Below are positions 24,501 through 34,016 of a DNA stretch of 64,000 bases, piece after piece. The stretch is from Bin5 sp963662575 (GTDB lineage Bacteria; Chloroflexota; Anaerolineae; Caldilineales; Caldilineaceae). The position numbers and the translations under genes are program-made. The notes below the pieces were generated by a model. The model searched no databases. It was not told where the DNA came from and saw nothing but the letters and a program-made list of their open reading frames with translations. Positions within the stretch are counted from its first letter, which is position 1. Each line of letters begins with the position of its first letter. Location of the stretch: positions 3,596,001 through 3,660,000 of the forward strand of contig OY759723.1 in the NCBI GenBank assembly GCA_963662575.1, written 5' to 3'.

Positions 24501-24962
24501 TATCAATGAAAAGAAGCAGCTGCCCTTGCGGTTCCGGCAAGGCCAGGTGGGAACACGCTCTGCGAATAAGCTAAAAGGTAATGTACACGCGAGCCAGTTT
24601 CCTTCCAAAAAGGGGGACTCTTATTCGGGTGATCTCGCTCTGGGCAGTTCGCTGCCTTTGATTTCCCGAGAACAGGATGACTTCGACCCGAGTACAGCCA
24701 CAGAACTCCTGTCTAGCAACATCCATGGTCGATCCCTTGGGCGGCGGCGGCCACAAAGGCAAAGCCGCCCCCCTCCCCCTATTTTTTACTTGGTATAAAA
24801 CATATTATACGGAATAAAATGTTTTCACCACTCCCCCCTCTTTTGTAGCCTCTATTTCTTGCCTTTTTGCCTATGTTCATGTACTCTCAACAGTCGAAAA
24901 TCGCAGTCTTGTGTCAACTGAAATTCTTGAATCACCTTCTTTTCAGTCTGGAGATGGCACTC
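24501..24962. other. Divergent intergenic region with hairpins and nested inverted repeats
   Basis: These 462 bases lie between trkH (minus) and the phosphatase gene (plus). A GGGCGGC/GCCGCCC hairpin (24739-24745 with 24764-24770) is followed by an AT-rich block with nested inverted repeats at 24793-24825. TATTAT at 24803-24808 or TATAAT on the other strand could be -10 elements, but neither has a fair -35. No gene is credible here. Confidence 0.4.
24793..24825. promoter_or_regulatory. Nested inverted repeats, possible operator
   Basis: GTATAA-6-TTATAC (24793-24810) is a perfect inverted repeat. It overlaps a second one, AAAACAT (24797-24803) with ATGTTTT (24819-24825). The block is strikingly AT-rich in a GC-rich setting and sits between divergent genes, so a transcription factor site is plausible. 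Confidence 0.35.
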
Positions 24963-25688
24963 ATGATCCTGTATCTGATTCGGCACGGACAGTCAACCAA
25001 CAATCTGCTTGCTGAACAGTTGAAGGAGCCGGAAGACGAAGTCTCCTGGTCGTCTTATACGAGTCAGCGGGTGGCCGAACCCGCCCTGACAGCAATGGGC
25101 GAGGAGCAGGCGGGCCTTCTTGGCACATATATGGGCGACGTGGCGATCTCTCGTCTCTATTGTAGCCCCATGTTGCGCACAATGCAGACGATGCAACCCG
25201 TGGCCGACGCTTTGGGCACCAGTCCGTCGGTTTGGCTGGACCTGCATGAACATGGCGGCATATTTCTCAGGCCTGACGCCAGCGCCGAGGCTGTCGGCTT
25301 TCCCGGCCTCAGCCGGGCCGAGATGAGTGCGAAATTCCCCGGATACCGTCTAGACGGTGTGGGCGAAAACGGGTGGTGGCAAGGTGCAGAAGAGGACCGG
25401 CCCGCCTGCCATGCGCGTGCGGTGCGGGTCGCCGAAGCGTTGCATCAGATGGCCAAAGAATCAGAGGAAGATGAAGGAATCGCCGCTGTCAGCCACGGCA
25501 CCTTTTTGGATAGTCTTCTCAAAGCCCTTCTTGGCCGGCTGCCGGGCAACGAAATCTACTTCAACCACCACAATACCGGTATCACTCGAGTAGACTTCTT
25601 GTCTTCGATGAGAGACAGCGGTATGTTTGTCATAGTTCGCTATACGAACCGGACTGACCATCTGGCCGGCATCCACTTGACCTATTGA
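24963..25688 (+). CDS. Histidine phosphatase family protein
   Basis: The 241-residue protein opens with the signature YLIRHGQSTNN, whose His is the phospho-acceptor, and has the second His late in AAVSHGTFLDSLL plus the Arg/Glu-bearing LYCSPMLRTMQTMQPVADAL. This is the phosphoglycerate-mutase-like superfamily; its members act on sugar phosphates, cofactors or proteins. The ATG at 24963 is used because GGAG stands nine bases upstream; an ATG nine bases earlier is in frame. It is 12 bases before the ThrH-like phosphatase gene, so the two probably work in one pathway. Confidence 0.88.
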   Translation: MILYLIRHGQSTNNLLAEQLKEPEDEVSWSSYTSQRVAEPALTAMGEEQAGLLGTYMGDVAISRLYCSPMLRTMQTMQPVADALGTSPSVWLDLHEHGGIFLRPDASAEAVGFPGLSRAEMSAKFPGYRLDGVGENGWWQGAEEDRPACHARAVRVAEALHQMAKESEEDEGIAAVSHGTFLDSLLKALLGRLPGNEIYFNHHNTGITRVDFLSSMRDSGMFVIVRYTNRTDHLAGIHLTY

Positions 25689-25700
25689 GAGGAGTACATA

Positions 25701-26327
25701 TTGCCTGATTTACGACCCCGGCTTTTTGCGAGCGATCTGGAGGGTGTATTGGTCCCTGAAATCTGGATCGCTTTTGCTGAAAAGACCGGCATTGAGCAGT
25801 TGCGACTGACGACACGCGATATATCGGATTATGATCGACTTATGCAGATGAGGCTGAAAATCCTGAAGGAACGGAATCTGCGTCTGCAGGACATTCAGGA
25901 AGTAATTGCAACCGTCTCGCCGCTGCCAGGGGCGGAGAGTTTCGTAGACTGGATTCGCGCCCGCTCGCAGTTCGTCATTCTTTCCGACACCTTCTACGAG
26001 TTTGCCAAACCGTTGATGGCCAAACTCGGCTACCCTACAATTTTCTGTCATTCTCTGGAAGTTGATGAGGACGGGACCATCACCGGCTATCGCCTGCGCC
26101 TGGACCAGTCCAAACGGAAAGCAATTTCGGCTTTTCATGAACTCCATTTCCAGACGATGGCTATGGGTGATTCGTATAACGACATCGCGATGCTTGAAAG
26201 GGCGGACACCGGGCTGCTATTCGATCCACCGGACAATGTTGTCGACGATCATCCCGCCCTACCTGTCGTTCGCAACTATTGTGAGGCCCGGGCAGCTATC
26301 GAGGAGTGGTTGGTGGATGAAGGATAG
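25701..26327 (+). CDS. HAD-family phosphoserine phosphatase/homoserine phosphotransferase-like (ThrH)
   Basis: The 208-residue HAD phosphatase shows the nucleophile motif FASDLEGVLVPE (Asp-x-Glu, as in ThrH rather than the usual Asp-x-Asp), motif II in VILSDTFYEF, and motif III/IV in MAMGDSYNDIAML. ThrH proteins have about this length and move phosphate between serine and homoserine. Translation appears to begin at TTG 25701 after GAGGAG. It follows the histidine phosphatase gene by 12 bases. The pairing of two phosphatases is consistent with amino acid metabolism, which is inference. Confidence 0.85.
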   Translation: MPDLRPRLFASDLEGVLVPEIWIAFAEKTGIEQLRLTTRDISDYDRLMQMRLKILKERNLRLQDIQEVIATVSPLPGAESFVDWIRARSQFVILSDTFYEFAKPLMAKLGYPTIFCHSLEVDEDGTITGYRLRLDQSKRKAISAFHELHFQTMAMGDSYNDIAMLERADTGLLFDPPDNVVDDHPALPVVRNYCEARAAIEEWLVDEG

Positions 26328-26371
26328 AAGCTAAACATAACGCTCCTATCCGTTCGCCGATCGCGGGATAA

Positions 26372-26881
26372 ATGACCAGTTTGCGGTCCGGCTCAGGTAA
26401 AGCAGGGGAAGGATCCGGCTCAACCGAGTTGGTGACCGTTTTGGGCTACATTCTAACCGTATCTTATCCTCTTCTGGCACTTTCCACCGGCGTCCGAGCC
26501 ACGTTCCAACTCGTCTTGAAGGCGGACGTGGTTAACTATCTTGCGCCCACTCTTAGTTTGGTTGCCGCGCTCTGCTATTTGACTGCGACGATTGGTTTCG
26601 CCCGCCGAGTACGTTGGGGCTGGCGTCTTTCTGTAGGGGTCCTGGCCTTTGAGACTGTTCTCACTCTGGTGGTTGGCACCTTGAGCATGATCTTCCCCGC
26701 AACAATAGGTCGTACTGTTTGGCGCAACTTCGGTGCTGACTACGGCTTTTTTCCTCTCTTTCAGCCGTTGATTGGCCTTGTCTGGCTGTTCTGGCCCTCG
26801 ATTATGCAACAGTATGGCCTGAATGTCGGCCACAACCGCGGGCGAGAAACTCGGTTGAGAATGGGTTCGAGAGGTAGATGA
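26372..26881 (+). CDS. Small membrane protein coupled to an ABC permease
   Basis: The 169-residue protein has about four hydrophobic segments (about 22-44, 56-75, 81-107 and 125-143) and an Arg-rich tail ending RLRMGSRGR. I do not recognise the family. Its stop codon overlaps the start of the ABC permease gene by ATGA, so the two are translationally coupled and may form one complex. The position is where a binding protein is usually encoded, but this is clearly not one. The first 18 residues are Gly/Ser-rich and no ribosome binding site is obvious. Confidence 0.65.
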   Translation: MTSLRSGSGKAGEGSGSTELVTVLGYILTVSYPLLALSTGVRATFQLVLKADVVNYLAPTLSLVAALCYLTATIGFARRVRWGWRLSVGVLAFETVLTLVVGTLSMIFPATIGRTVWRNFGADYGFFPLFQPLIGLVWLFWPSIMQQYGLNVGHNRGRETRLRMGSRGR

Positions 26882-28581
26882 GCAAGAAAAGCAGGTCGCC
26901 GGCGCCGCCTCGGAGGAACATTGCCTATCAGGTCCTGCGCAAAGCCTATTCGTCTGGGCCCTTGAGCTTTCCCGAACATTCCCCTGACTTGTCGGTTCGC
27001 AAATACTTTGGCGTTCTCTTCAAGGCGATTGTCGTTCTTATCGCGCTTGTGATGCTGTTGCCACTGGCATATCTCGTCTACCGGGCTGGCGGCGTCGGCT
27101 GGACCGAGGGGGTTGACCTGCTGTTTCGCATGCGTACGGTCCGCGTCATGTGGAACAGCTTAATCCTCGTTTGCAGTGTCACCACGTTGTCTCTCGTTCT
27201 GGCTCTGCCGTTCGCTTGGCTGACGGAAAGGACAGATCTGCCGGGCTGGCGAATCTGGACGGTGCTGGCGATGATGCCCCTGGTCATCCCAAGCTATGTC
27301 GGTGGATTCACATTGATTGCCATGTTCGGGCCCCGCGGCGCCCTGCAAGAACTGTTGTCTCCCCTTGGCGTAGACCGTCTGCCGTCAATCTATGGTTTCA
27401 CTGGCGCACTTTGGGTGCTGACGCTATTTACCTATCCCTATATCTTTATGAGCATTCGCGCGGCGTTGCACAGATTTGATCCTGCGGTCGAGGAGGCAGC
27501 GCGTTCGCTAGGGTACAACGGGTGGCAAACATTCCTGAAGGTCACGTTACCCAATCTGCGGCCCGCGATAACGGCAGGCGGACTACTGGTTGCGCTCTAC
27601 ACGCTCAGCGACTTTGGCGCGGTCTCGCTACTGCGATTCAACAGTTTCACCCGGGCAATTTACGTTCAGTATTTGAGTAGTTTCGATCGGAACGTTGCAT
27701 CTCTCCTCTCATTGGCGCTGATCGTTTTTGCGATTATACTACTGGTGCTGGAGAGAAACAGCAGAGGTCGCGGTCGTCCCCGTTATTACCGCAGCAGCGC
27801 GGGGGTGGCAGCGCCGCGCAAACGCATTGAACTCGCACACAGGAAATGGCCGGCACTTCTTTTTTGCGGATCGGTGGTTACGGCGGCCTTGGTGCTGCCT
27901 GTCGGTGTGATCCTGTTCTGGTTGTTGCGAGGCATGGACTCGGGCGAATCACTGGCGCCAGTATGGACGGCGACACTCAATAGCTTCCGCGCCGGGGCCT
28001 TGGCGGCCGTAGCCGCGGCAGCATTGGGGCTGCCGGTTGCTTATGCGGCGATACGCATAGGGGGAAGGCTGATGACTTTGGCGGCGCGGGCTGTGTATAT
28101 TGGCTACGGGCTGCCGGGAATCGTGATTGCGCTCAGCCTGGTTTTTTTCGGGGCAAATTTCGCGCCGCGCCTCTATCAGACATTGTGGATGCTTGTGTTT
28201 GCCTACGTCGTCCGTTTCTTGCCTCAGGCCATGGGTGCAATGCAGATAAGTTTGCTGCAGATGAATCCTCGTCTTGAGGAAGCCGGGCGCAGCCTGGGCC
28301 TTGGTAATCGGGCCGTGTTCCGGCGGATTACAGCCCCCATAGTGCGACCGGGTGTTCTTGCGGGGATGGCGCTTGTCTTTCTGACGACGATCAAGGAGTT
28401 GCCTGCAACTCTGCTTTTGAGTCCGACAGGGTTTTCCACTTTGGCAACGCAAATCTGGTCGGCTACTGACGAGGCCTTTTTTGCTCGGGCGGCGGCACCG
28501 GCGCTGATGCTGCTGGCGCTGTCGGCCTTCAGCATATTTTTTGTGCTCATGCAGGAGGAAAGGGAAATGGGCGGCGGCTAG
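26878..28581 (+). CDS. ABC transporter permease, iron(III)/thiamine type, duplicated
   Basis: The 567-residue permease is a tandem duplication of the six-helix unit, as in FbpB/AfuB or ThiP. Two EAA loops are visible: EEAARSLGYNGWQTFLKVTL in the first half and EEAGRSLGLGNRAVFRRITA in the second. The first half begins after about 40 hydrophilic residues with VVLIALVMLLPLAYLVYRAG; the second begins near residue 320. It pairs with the ATPase 38 bases downstream. The substrate class (ferric iron, thiamine, phosphonate or similar) follows from the fused form and the ATPase type, but the binding protein that decides it is not in the cluster. Confidence 0.92.
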   Translation: MSKKSRSPAPPRRNIAYQVLRKAYSSGPLSFPEHSPDLSVRKYFGVLFKAIVVLIALVMLLPLAYLVYRAGGVGWTEGVDLLFRMRTVRVMWNSLILVCSVTTLSLVLALPFAWLTERTDLPGWRIWTVLAMMPLVIPSYVGGFTLIAMFGPRGALQELLSPLGVDRLPSIYGFTGALWVLTLFTYPYIFMSIRAALHRFDPAVEEAARSLGYNGWQTFLKVTLPNLRPAITAGGLLVALYTLSDFGAVSLLRFNSFTRAIYVQYLSSFDRNVASLLSLALIVFAIILLVLERNSRGRGRPRYYRSSAGVAAPRKRIELAHRKWPALLFCGSVVTAALVLPVGVILFWLLRGMDSGESLAPVWTATLNSFRAGALAAVAAAALGLPVAYAAIRIGGRLMTLAARAVYIGYGLPGIVIALSLVFFGANFAPRLYQTLWMLVFAYVVRFLPQAMGAMQISLLQMNPRLEEAGRSLGLGNRAVFRRITAPIVRPGVLAGMALVFLTTIKELPATLLLSPTGFSTLATQIWSATDEAFFARAAAPALMLLALSAFSIFFVLMQEEREMGGG

Positions 28582-28619
28582 GAATTTGCTTTGGCTGTCG
28601 AATATCGACCAATACCGCC

Positions 28620-29705
28620 ATGAGTCGAACGGAACAGAGTCCACCTGGCCTGCGCTTGCAGGGCGTATCCAAAGTTTTTGGTACGAAGGCCGCCCCTGTC
28701 GTTGCTGCAAGTGATGTTAACTTGATAGCTGATAGCGGCGAGTTGGTGGCACTTTTAGGTCCTTCCGGGTGCGGAAAGACTACGACGCTACGCCTGATCG
28801 CCGGTTTTGAAAGAGTGGATGGCGGCACCATCGAAATTGATGGCGCCGTAGTGGCCAGCAAGTCAGTCCACGTACAACCGGAACGGCGTCGCGTTGGCAT
28901 GGTGTTCCAGGAATATGCCCTGTTCCCCCATGTGAGTGTTCGCGCTAACATCGAGTTTGGGCTGCGCCGCATGGCGTCGGGCGACAGAGAATCCCGCACC
29001 AAAGAGACCCTGGCGTTGACAGGGTTGATGGGGCTCGAAGAACGGATGCCCCATGAATTGAGCGGAGGCCAGCAGCAGAGAGTTGCTCTGGCAAGGGCCT
29101 TAGCTCCTGAACCAGCCTTGATACTGTTGGACGAGCCTTTCAGCAACCTGGACGCCAGCTTACGCGCTCGTGTACGCGCCGAAGTGCGCGAGATTCTACG
29201 CGCTGCCAAAACGACTGCCATTTTTGTAACGCATGATCAGGAGGAGGCTCTGAGCCTTGTCGACCGAGTCGCGGTCATGCTGGATGGCAACGTGAAGCAG
29301 GTAGCCTCTCCCCATGAACTTTACCTAAATCCGGCTACGCGAGCGGTGGCTGAATTTATCGGTGACGCGAATTTCCTACCGGGCGTAGGACACGGAGATT
29401 CTATTGAGTGTGAGTTAGGGATACTAGCGGCGCGCAAGCCCATTCGCGGTCCCGTGGACATTTTACTGCGGCCGGAAAATATCGAGCTTTTGGCGGCGCA
29501 GCCCGGCCTGCCGGCGTCGCGTGTACGACACTCTCTTTTCTTCGGCCACGACCAGTTGATTACTGTCCAACTTCCAACGGGCACGCATCTCACCGCGCGA
29601 CTGGGACCGTCTGATGGCTACGTTACGGATCTGCCGCTGCAAGTTGCAGTGAACTCGCCAGTGATCGCATACCCACGCACGACCGACAATGGCGGAAGTA
29701 TTTGA
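28620..29705 (+). CDS. ABC transporter ATP-binding protein, FbpC/PotA type
   Basis: The 361-residue subunit has Walker A LLGPSGCGKTTTLRLIAG, the Q-loop in GMVFQEYALFPH, the signature LSGGQQQRVALARAL, Walker B LILLDEPFSNLD and the switch His in FVTHDQEEAL. The C-terminal third (about 245-361) is a TOBE-like domain, VDILLRPENIELL, as in FbpC, PotA and related ATPases. It is the energy subunit for the permease just upstream. The 20 bases before the ATG contain no good ribosome binding site, so the start may lie elsewhere nearby. The next gene, zwf, begins 80 bases later and may be separate. Confidence 0.92.
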   Translation: MSRTEQSPPGLRLQGVSKVFGTKAAPVVAASDVNLIADSGELVALLGPSGCGKTTTLRLIAGFERVDGGTIEIDGAVVASKSVHVQPERRRVGMVFQEYALFPHVSVRANIEFGLRRMASGDRESRTKETLALTGLMGLEERMPHELSGGQQQRVALARALAPEPALILLDEPFSNLDASLRARVRAEVREILRAAKTTAIFVTHDQEEALSLVDRVAVMLDGNVKQVASPHELYLNPATRAVAEFIGDANFLPGVGHGDSIECELGILAARKPIRGPVDILLRPENIELLAAQPGLPASRVRHSLFFGHDQLITVQLPTGTHLTARLGPSDGYVTDLPLQVAVNSPVIAYPRTTDNGGSI

Positions 29706-29785
29706 GGCGGCCCTCGTGATGAGGCAATAGGTGATGAGGCATCAAGTGAAGAGGCAGCAGGCACCAGGGAAAGAGGTAGCCAATA

Positions 29786-31417
29786 ATGAGTGAAGGAATC
29801 ATTTTAGAGGAAGCGCCGGACATACACGCCCAGTTTCAGGTTTCGTCACCGGCGATGATGGTGATATTCGGCGCGTCCGGCGACTTGGCGAATCGAAAGT
29901 TGCTGCCCGCAATCTACAAGCTATCGCAGCAGCGGCTCTTGCCGCCCAACTTTGTGATACTGGGTTACGCGCGTTCTCCCTTGAGCGATGATGAGTTCCG
30001 CCTGCGCGCCCGTAGCAGCATGGTTGGGAATTCTGAAGTCGAATTCCAGAGCTCGGCGTGGGACGCCTTTGCTGCGCGTCTTTTCTACATCTCGGGTGAA
30101 TATGACGACGACGAAGGCTTCAAGCAGTTGCAGGAACGCATCAGCATGTTGGAAGAGCAGTGGAACATCGGCGGCAATCGCCTATTCTATCTGTCTACGC
30201 CACCGTCGGTCTACGAACCGATCATCACCTGTCTGGGCAATGCCGACCTCGTGAAGCCTGCCGGCGGACACAATTGGACTCGCGTTGTCATCGAGAAGCC
30301 GTTCGGCAGTGACTTACAGAGCGCGCACAAACTCAATGACCATGTCCTTTCTGTTTTTGACGAAGATCAGGTCTATCGAATCGACCATTACCTGGGCAAA
30401 GAGACGGTCCAGAATGTACTGGTATTCCGTTTCGCCAATGGGATATTTGAGCCAATTTGGAATCGCAACTACGTAGACAACGTGCAGATCACAGTGGCGG
30501 AAAGCATAGGCGTGGAGGGCCGGGGCGGTTACTATGAGAAATCCGGCGCCCTGCGGGACATGATGCAGAATCATCTTATGCAGCTCGTTTCACTTACTGC
30601 AATGGAGCCGCCGATTGCATTCGACGCCAAAGCGGTGCGCGACCAGAAGGTCAACTTGCTTCAGGCCATCCGCCCGTTGAGTATGGACGAGGTGCCAGAT
30701 TACGTAGTGCGCGCTCAGTACGACGCCGGCACAGCCGACACACGCCCGGTCCCTGCCTATCTCGACGAAAACGGAGTTGCATCTGACTCCACAACGGAGA
30801 CATATGTAGCCTGGCGCCTCGAGATAGACAACTGGCGCTGGCAGGGCGTCCCATTCTATCTGCGTACAGGCAAGGCCTTGCCGCGCAAGGCATCCGAGAT
30901 ATCGGTTACTTTTCGACGGGCGCCACACCTGCTTTTTGACTCCACCGAAGGATTCGATGGCGATTCGAGTCAGGGTGAAATGGGCTTACAAACAGCATTT
31001 CCGGGGGAGCGGCTGAACGGAGATAGCCTCAGCCGCAATGTTCTGACAATGCGCATCCAACCGGATGAGGGAATCACGCTCAAGACGCTGGCCAAGCGGC
31101 CAGGACCGTCCGTAAATTTGACGCCCGTCAACCTTGAATTCACCTATGGCCACAGTTTTGGCGATCCACCGGATGCATATCAACGGCTTCTGCTGGATGT
31201 TGTGCTGGGAGATTCCACGCTCTTCACCAGACGAGATGAAGTGGAGTTGGCATGGCAGAGGATTACGCAGGTGTTGGATGGCTGGCAGTTGCAGGAGGAT
31301 CAGTCATCCAATGGAAGCCAACCTTTCCGATTGCCGAAATACCCGGCAGGCACATGGGGCCCCAGAGAGGCCGACGGGTTGCTGGAGAAAGAAGGCCAAC
31401 ACTGGTTTGCAGAGTGA
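29786..31417 (+). CDS. zwf: Glucose-6-phosphate 1-dehydrogenase
   Basis: The 543-residue enzyme opens the oxidative pentose phosphate pathway, converting glucose 6-phosphate to 6-phosphogluconolactone with NADP. The cofactor motif IFGASGDLANRKLLPAIYK, the EKPFGSDLQSA loop and the active-site RIDHYLGKE are all present, followed by the C-terminal domain with KVNLLQAIRPLSMDEV and VPFYLRTGKALPRK. It is slightly longer than the common ~490-510 residues because of a 20-residue N-terminal extension and a hydrophilic tail. The next enzyme of the pathway, 6-phosphogluconolactonase, lies in the same direction 2.6 kb further on, with a decayed reverse gene between. Confidence 0.96.
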   Translation: MSEGIILEEAPDIHAQFQVSSPAMMVIFGASGDLANRKLLPAIYKLSQQRLLPPNFVILGYARSPLSDDEFRLRARSSMVGNSEVEFQSSAWDAFAARLFYISGEYDDDEGFKQLQERISMLEEQWNIGGNRLFYLSTPPSVYEPIITCLGNADLVKPAGGHNWTRVVIEKPFGSDLQSAHKLNDHVLSVFDEDQVYRIDHYLGKETVQNVLVFRFANGIFEPIWNRNYVDNVQITVAESIGVEGRGGYYEKSGALRDMMQNHLMQLVSLTAMEPPIAFDAKAVRDQKVNLLQAIRPLSMDEVPDYVVRAQYDAGTADTRPVPAYLDENGVASDSTTETYVAWRLEIDNWRWQGVPFYLRTGKALPRKASEISVTFRRAPHLLFDSTEGFDGDSSQGEMGLQTAFPGERLNGDSLSRNVLTMRIQPDEGITLKTLAKRPGPSVNLTPVNLEFTYGHSFGDPPDAYQRLLLDVVLGDSTLFTRRDEVELAWQRITQVLDGWQLQEDQSSNGSQPFRLPKYPAGTWGPREADGLLEKEGQHWFAE

Positions 31418-31461
31418 CTATGCCTCCTCTAAGACGAGAGGGCAAAAACACTCCATCCCTG

Positions 31462-33934
31462 CTACCGATCCCCGCTACAGATGTAACACGACCCCGCTTC
31501 TTGCACTCTAATCTGGGCCACAAGTTGACCGCTCTCGAAATCCCGTTGTCCGCTGTCATCGGGTAAGAACGGCAGTCTCTCCCCGCTTTCTATACTGTAC
31601 AGGCCAATGCGAAGCAGATAGTCGCCCGGGGCTATGCTACCTGGCAGTTCGAGTCTGCGGCTGTCAATGTACAGACTGTTTGGTTCCCACTTGCTTGACG
31701 GCAGCAGGCCGGCGAACGGGGGGCCATCGAACTGGGCAACAGGGTCTCCTTGTGGGTCGGTCATATGTATGAACGTGATCCAATCGCTGGAGACGGCCTC
31801 GCCGGTTTCCCAGAAGAGGCGGAGGGAGTGGCCAGCAGGCTCATCCAACAGGTCGTAGCCCTGCAAGAGTAGGCCGTCATCGGTGCCAGCCGGCGCCTTC
31901 GTCGTTGGTCGCACCCTCTGCAAAAGACCGGGTCGCAGTGGAGCGACAGTCATTTCCCGCAAGTGCAGCAGTCCGTCTGTTGAGCCGGGAACACTTAGAC
32001 GTTCAGCGGAAGAGGAAGAAAGACCAGAAACCAGAGAGTAGGTGATGGGCGGAATGTCGGTGGGTAGTATAAGACTCATGGTCTCTATGTAGTACAGTTC
32101 CGGGTTCCACACCTTACTGGGCGGGCGCAGAGTACTCTTGTTTTCGACAGCCCACGACCGCCGTAGATGCTGTGTAAAAAGATGAAGAATCGTGTGAAAA
32201 TCAGCTTCAACCTGGCTGTGCGATTAGACTCGATCTGCCTCCTCTCCACAAAGCCCTTGACACTCTTCCGTCGAATGAGATGAATCAGGAGAACAGCGAC
32301 GATGGCCGTATGACCTAACAGCCTCAGCGGTTCTCCTCGCTGTTGCCAAATAGTTCCCTTCCAATGGATAGCTAGCGGCTGCTCTGGATGAAGCAATCCT
32401 GTCACCTGTGTCCATCCTGCAGGACCTCTTGAAAGGCTTGCCTGTGTGCCCGAGCTCCAGCAGGGGTGGTAGTGTAGGCGCAGAAGGGCAGGCTCTGCCT
32501 GCCTGGACAGATCAACGGACCCCTCGTGGGGTGAACGCCAGGTCAGCCGCGTTGCCCGGGGTTCTTCAATCTCTCCCCGCATTACTCGCATGTCAGCGCC
32601 CTAGACAAGGAATTCTTCGAAACTGGTCATTCCCCAGGCGTTCAACTTAGGGCCGAAGCCGCGGGTCTCGTTCGGGGACAAATCTTTAACCGGCCTGAAG
32701 GCGGAGAACATGGGCACGTGTTCAGGAAACAGGTAGGGAAAGATTACAAGCAGAGAGGCAAGAACCATGTCGATGCCGGACAGCCACCTGTAGCGCTTTC
32801 CCAAAACTTCGGTTCCCTCAGCAGCCGCTACGGAAGCTCCGAGCGGGGCAACTAGCAGAAAGCGTGAAGGATATTGAAAGAGCCTCAGTTCCGGTAACCT
32901 TGCCCACAACGGTTTGGAAAGGCTTGATGCCATAGCGAGCATTGCCAAAGCGAAAAAAGAGCCGGCTGCACCCCAGACTCGATGTTTTCTACTTTTGGGC
33001 CAATCACTGCAGCTGCCAGGCCGGTGAGGAGCGCCAGCCAGGACGTCACACCGAAAGTGTCGGTCGGCCATAAAGGTTTGCCGGCTCTGCTATCCAGAAT
33101 AGGTGACTGGAAGCCGGTTAACTGCCACCACTCAAGGAAGAATTCGCCGAAATGGGCAATTTTCTCTTGCGTGCTGTCGAACTGCACATAGGGCAAGTCG
33201 GCCACAGCAGGCAGCCAGAATGAAGCTGTGAGCAGCACGGCTAGCAAGGCGGCGGCGCCGCAGCGCAGTGATCCATCTATTTTGCGATAGCCGACAAACA
33301 TCATTAGCCACCAAGAGAGCAGCAAGGCACCACCCACAAGTGCCATGAGATTGTGGCAGACGGCCAGAGCGGTCATGGCAAATGTGGCCGCCAGCCAAGT
33401 GCGGGCAGAGGCCCTATTGTGAAGAGCTGTGCAGGCTCCCAGGCAGACGGGCAGCAAAAGGAGAGCCAGCGCCTGAGGGTAGTCGCCTGCATAGCAAACA
33501 GTTCGAGTCAGGATAACTGGATGGAGGAGGTAAATCGATGCTGCGGCCAGAGAGGCGGCTGGGCTGAAGGCCTGCCGCAGCCAGCCATAGACGCCAAAGC
33601 CAGATAGCATCAGTGCCGCTGCCATTACCAGCTTCAGGGCGTTGTCCAACCTGAAGCCAATTCGATGGGCCGCGGCTACCAGCCAGTACAAACCTGGGCT
33701 ATAATGATGGAAATCCGGTGCGCCAAGATTATTATATAGCTCCGGAAACCAGCGCGGCCAATAGACGCCCTGCCTGAAAGCTCGTTCGATAGCTGCACTA
33801 CGGTGAAGATGGATCTGGACGTCGCCGATACTCACCGGAATGCCGTCCATTTGCAAGAACGGGCCGGCGACTATGACAGTCAAAACTGCGATGGAAAGAA
33901 TGACCAGGAGGCCGAGAGGATTCCGGTCCAGCAT
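31462..33934 (-). pseudogene. Broken multi-helix membrane protein (glycosyltransferase-like) gene
   Basis: Successive minus-strand frames together spell one large protein of roughly 800 residues. From 33934 a membrane region begins MLDRNPLGLLVILSIAVLTV with the donor-binding style loop SIGDVQIHLHR. At about 32990, in CCCAAAAG, the frame shifts to one reading PKSRKHRVWGAAGSFFALAM and on to 32601, where TAG interrupts it; the same frame then continues RLHYHPCWSSG and GPAGWTQV. A third frame (32112-31462) gives a beta-rich end with WETGEAVSSDWITFIHMTDP and PGDYLLRIGLYS, typical of the end domain of large glycosyltransferase-like proteins of Chloroflexota. At least two shifts and one stop exist, assuming no sequencing errors. 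It lies antisense between zwf and pgl. Confidence 0.7.
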
Positions 33935-34016
33935 ATCCAGAAGTATGCGAATTCATGACCCGCAAAGCAAACCTCGGCAAGTTGCAAGCAAGTTGCGGTT
34001 GGAAAAAAACTATTCT

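Noticed and set aside
24739..24770. GGGCGGC/GCCGCCC hairpin as a transcription terminator
   Set aside because: No gene ends upstream of it on the plus strand, and no T-run follows it on the minus strand.
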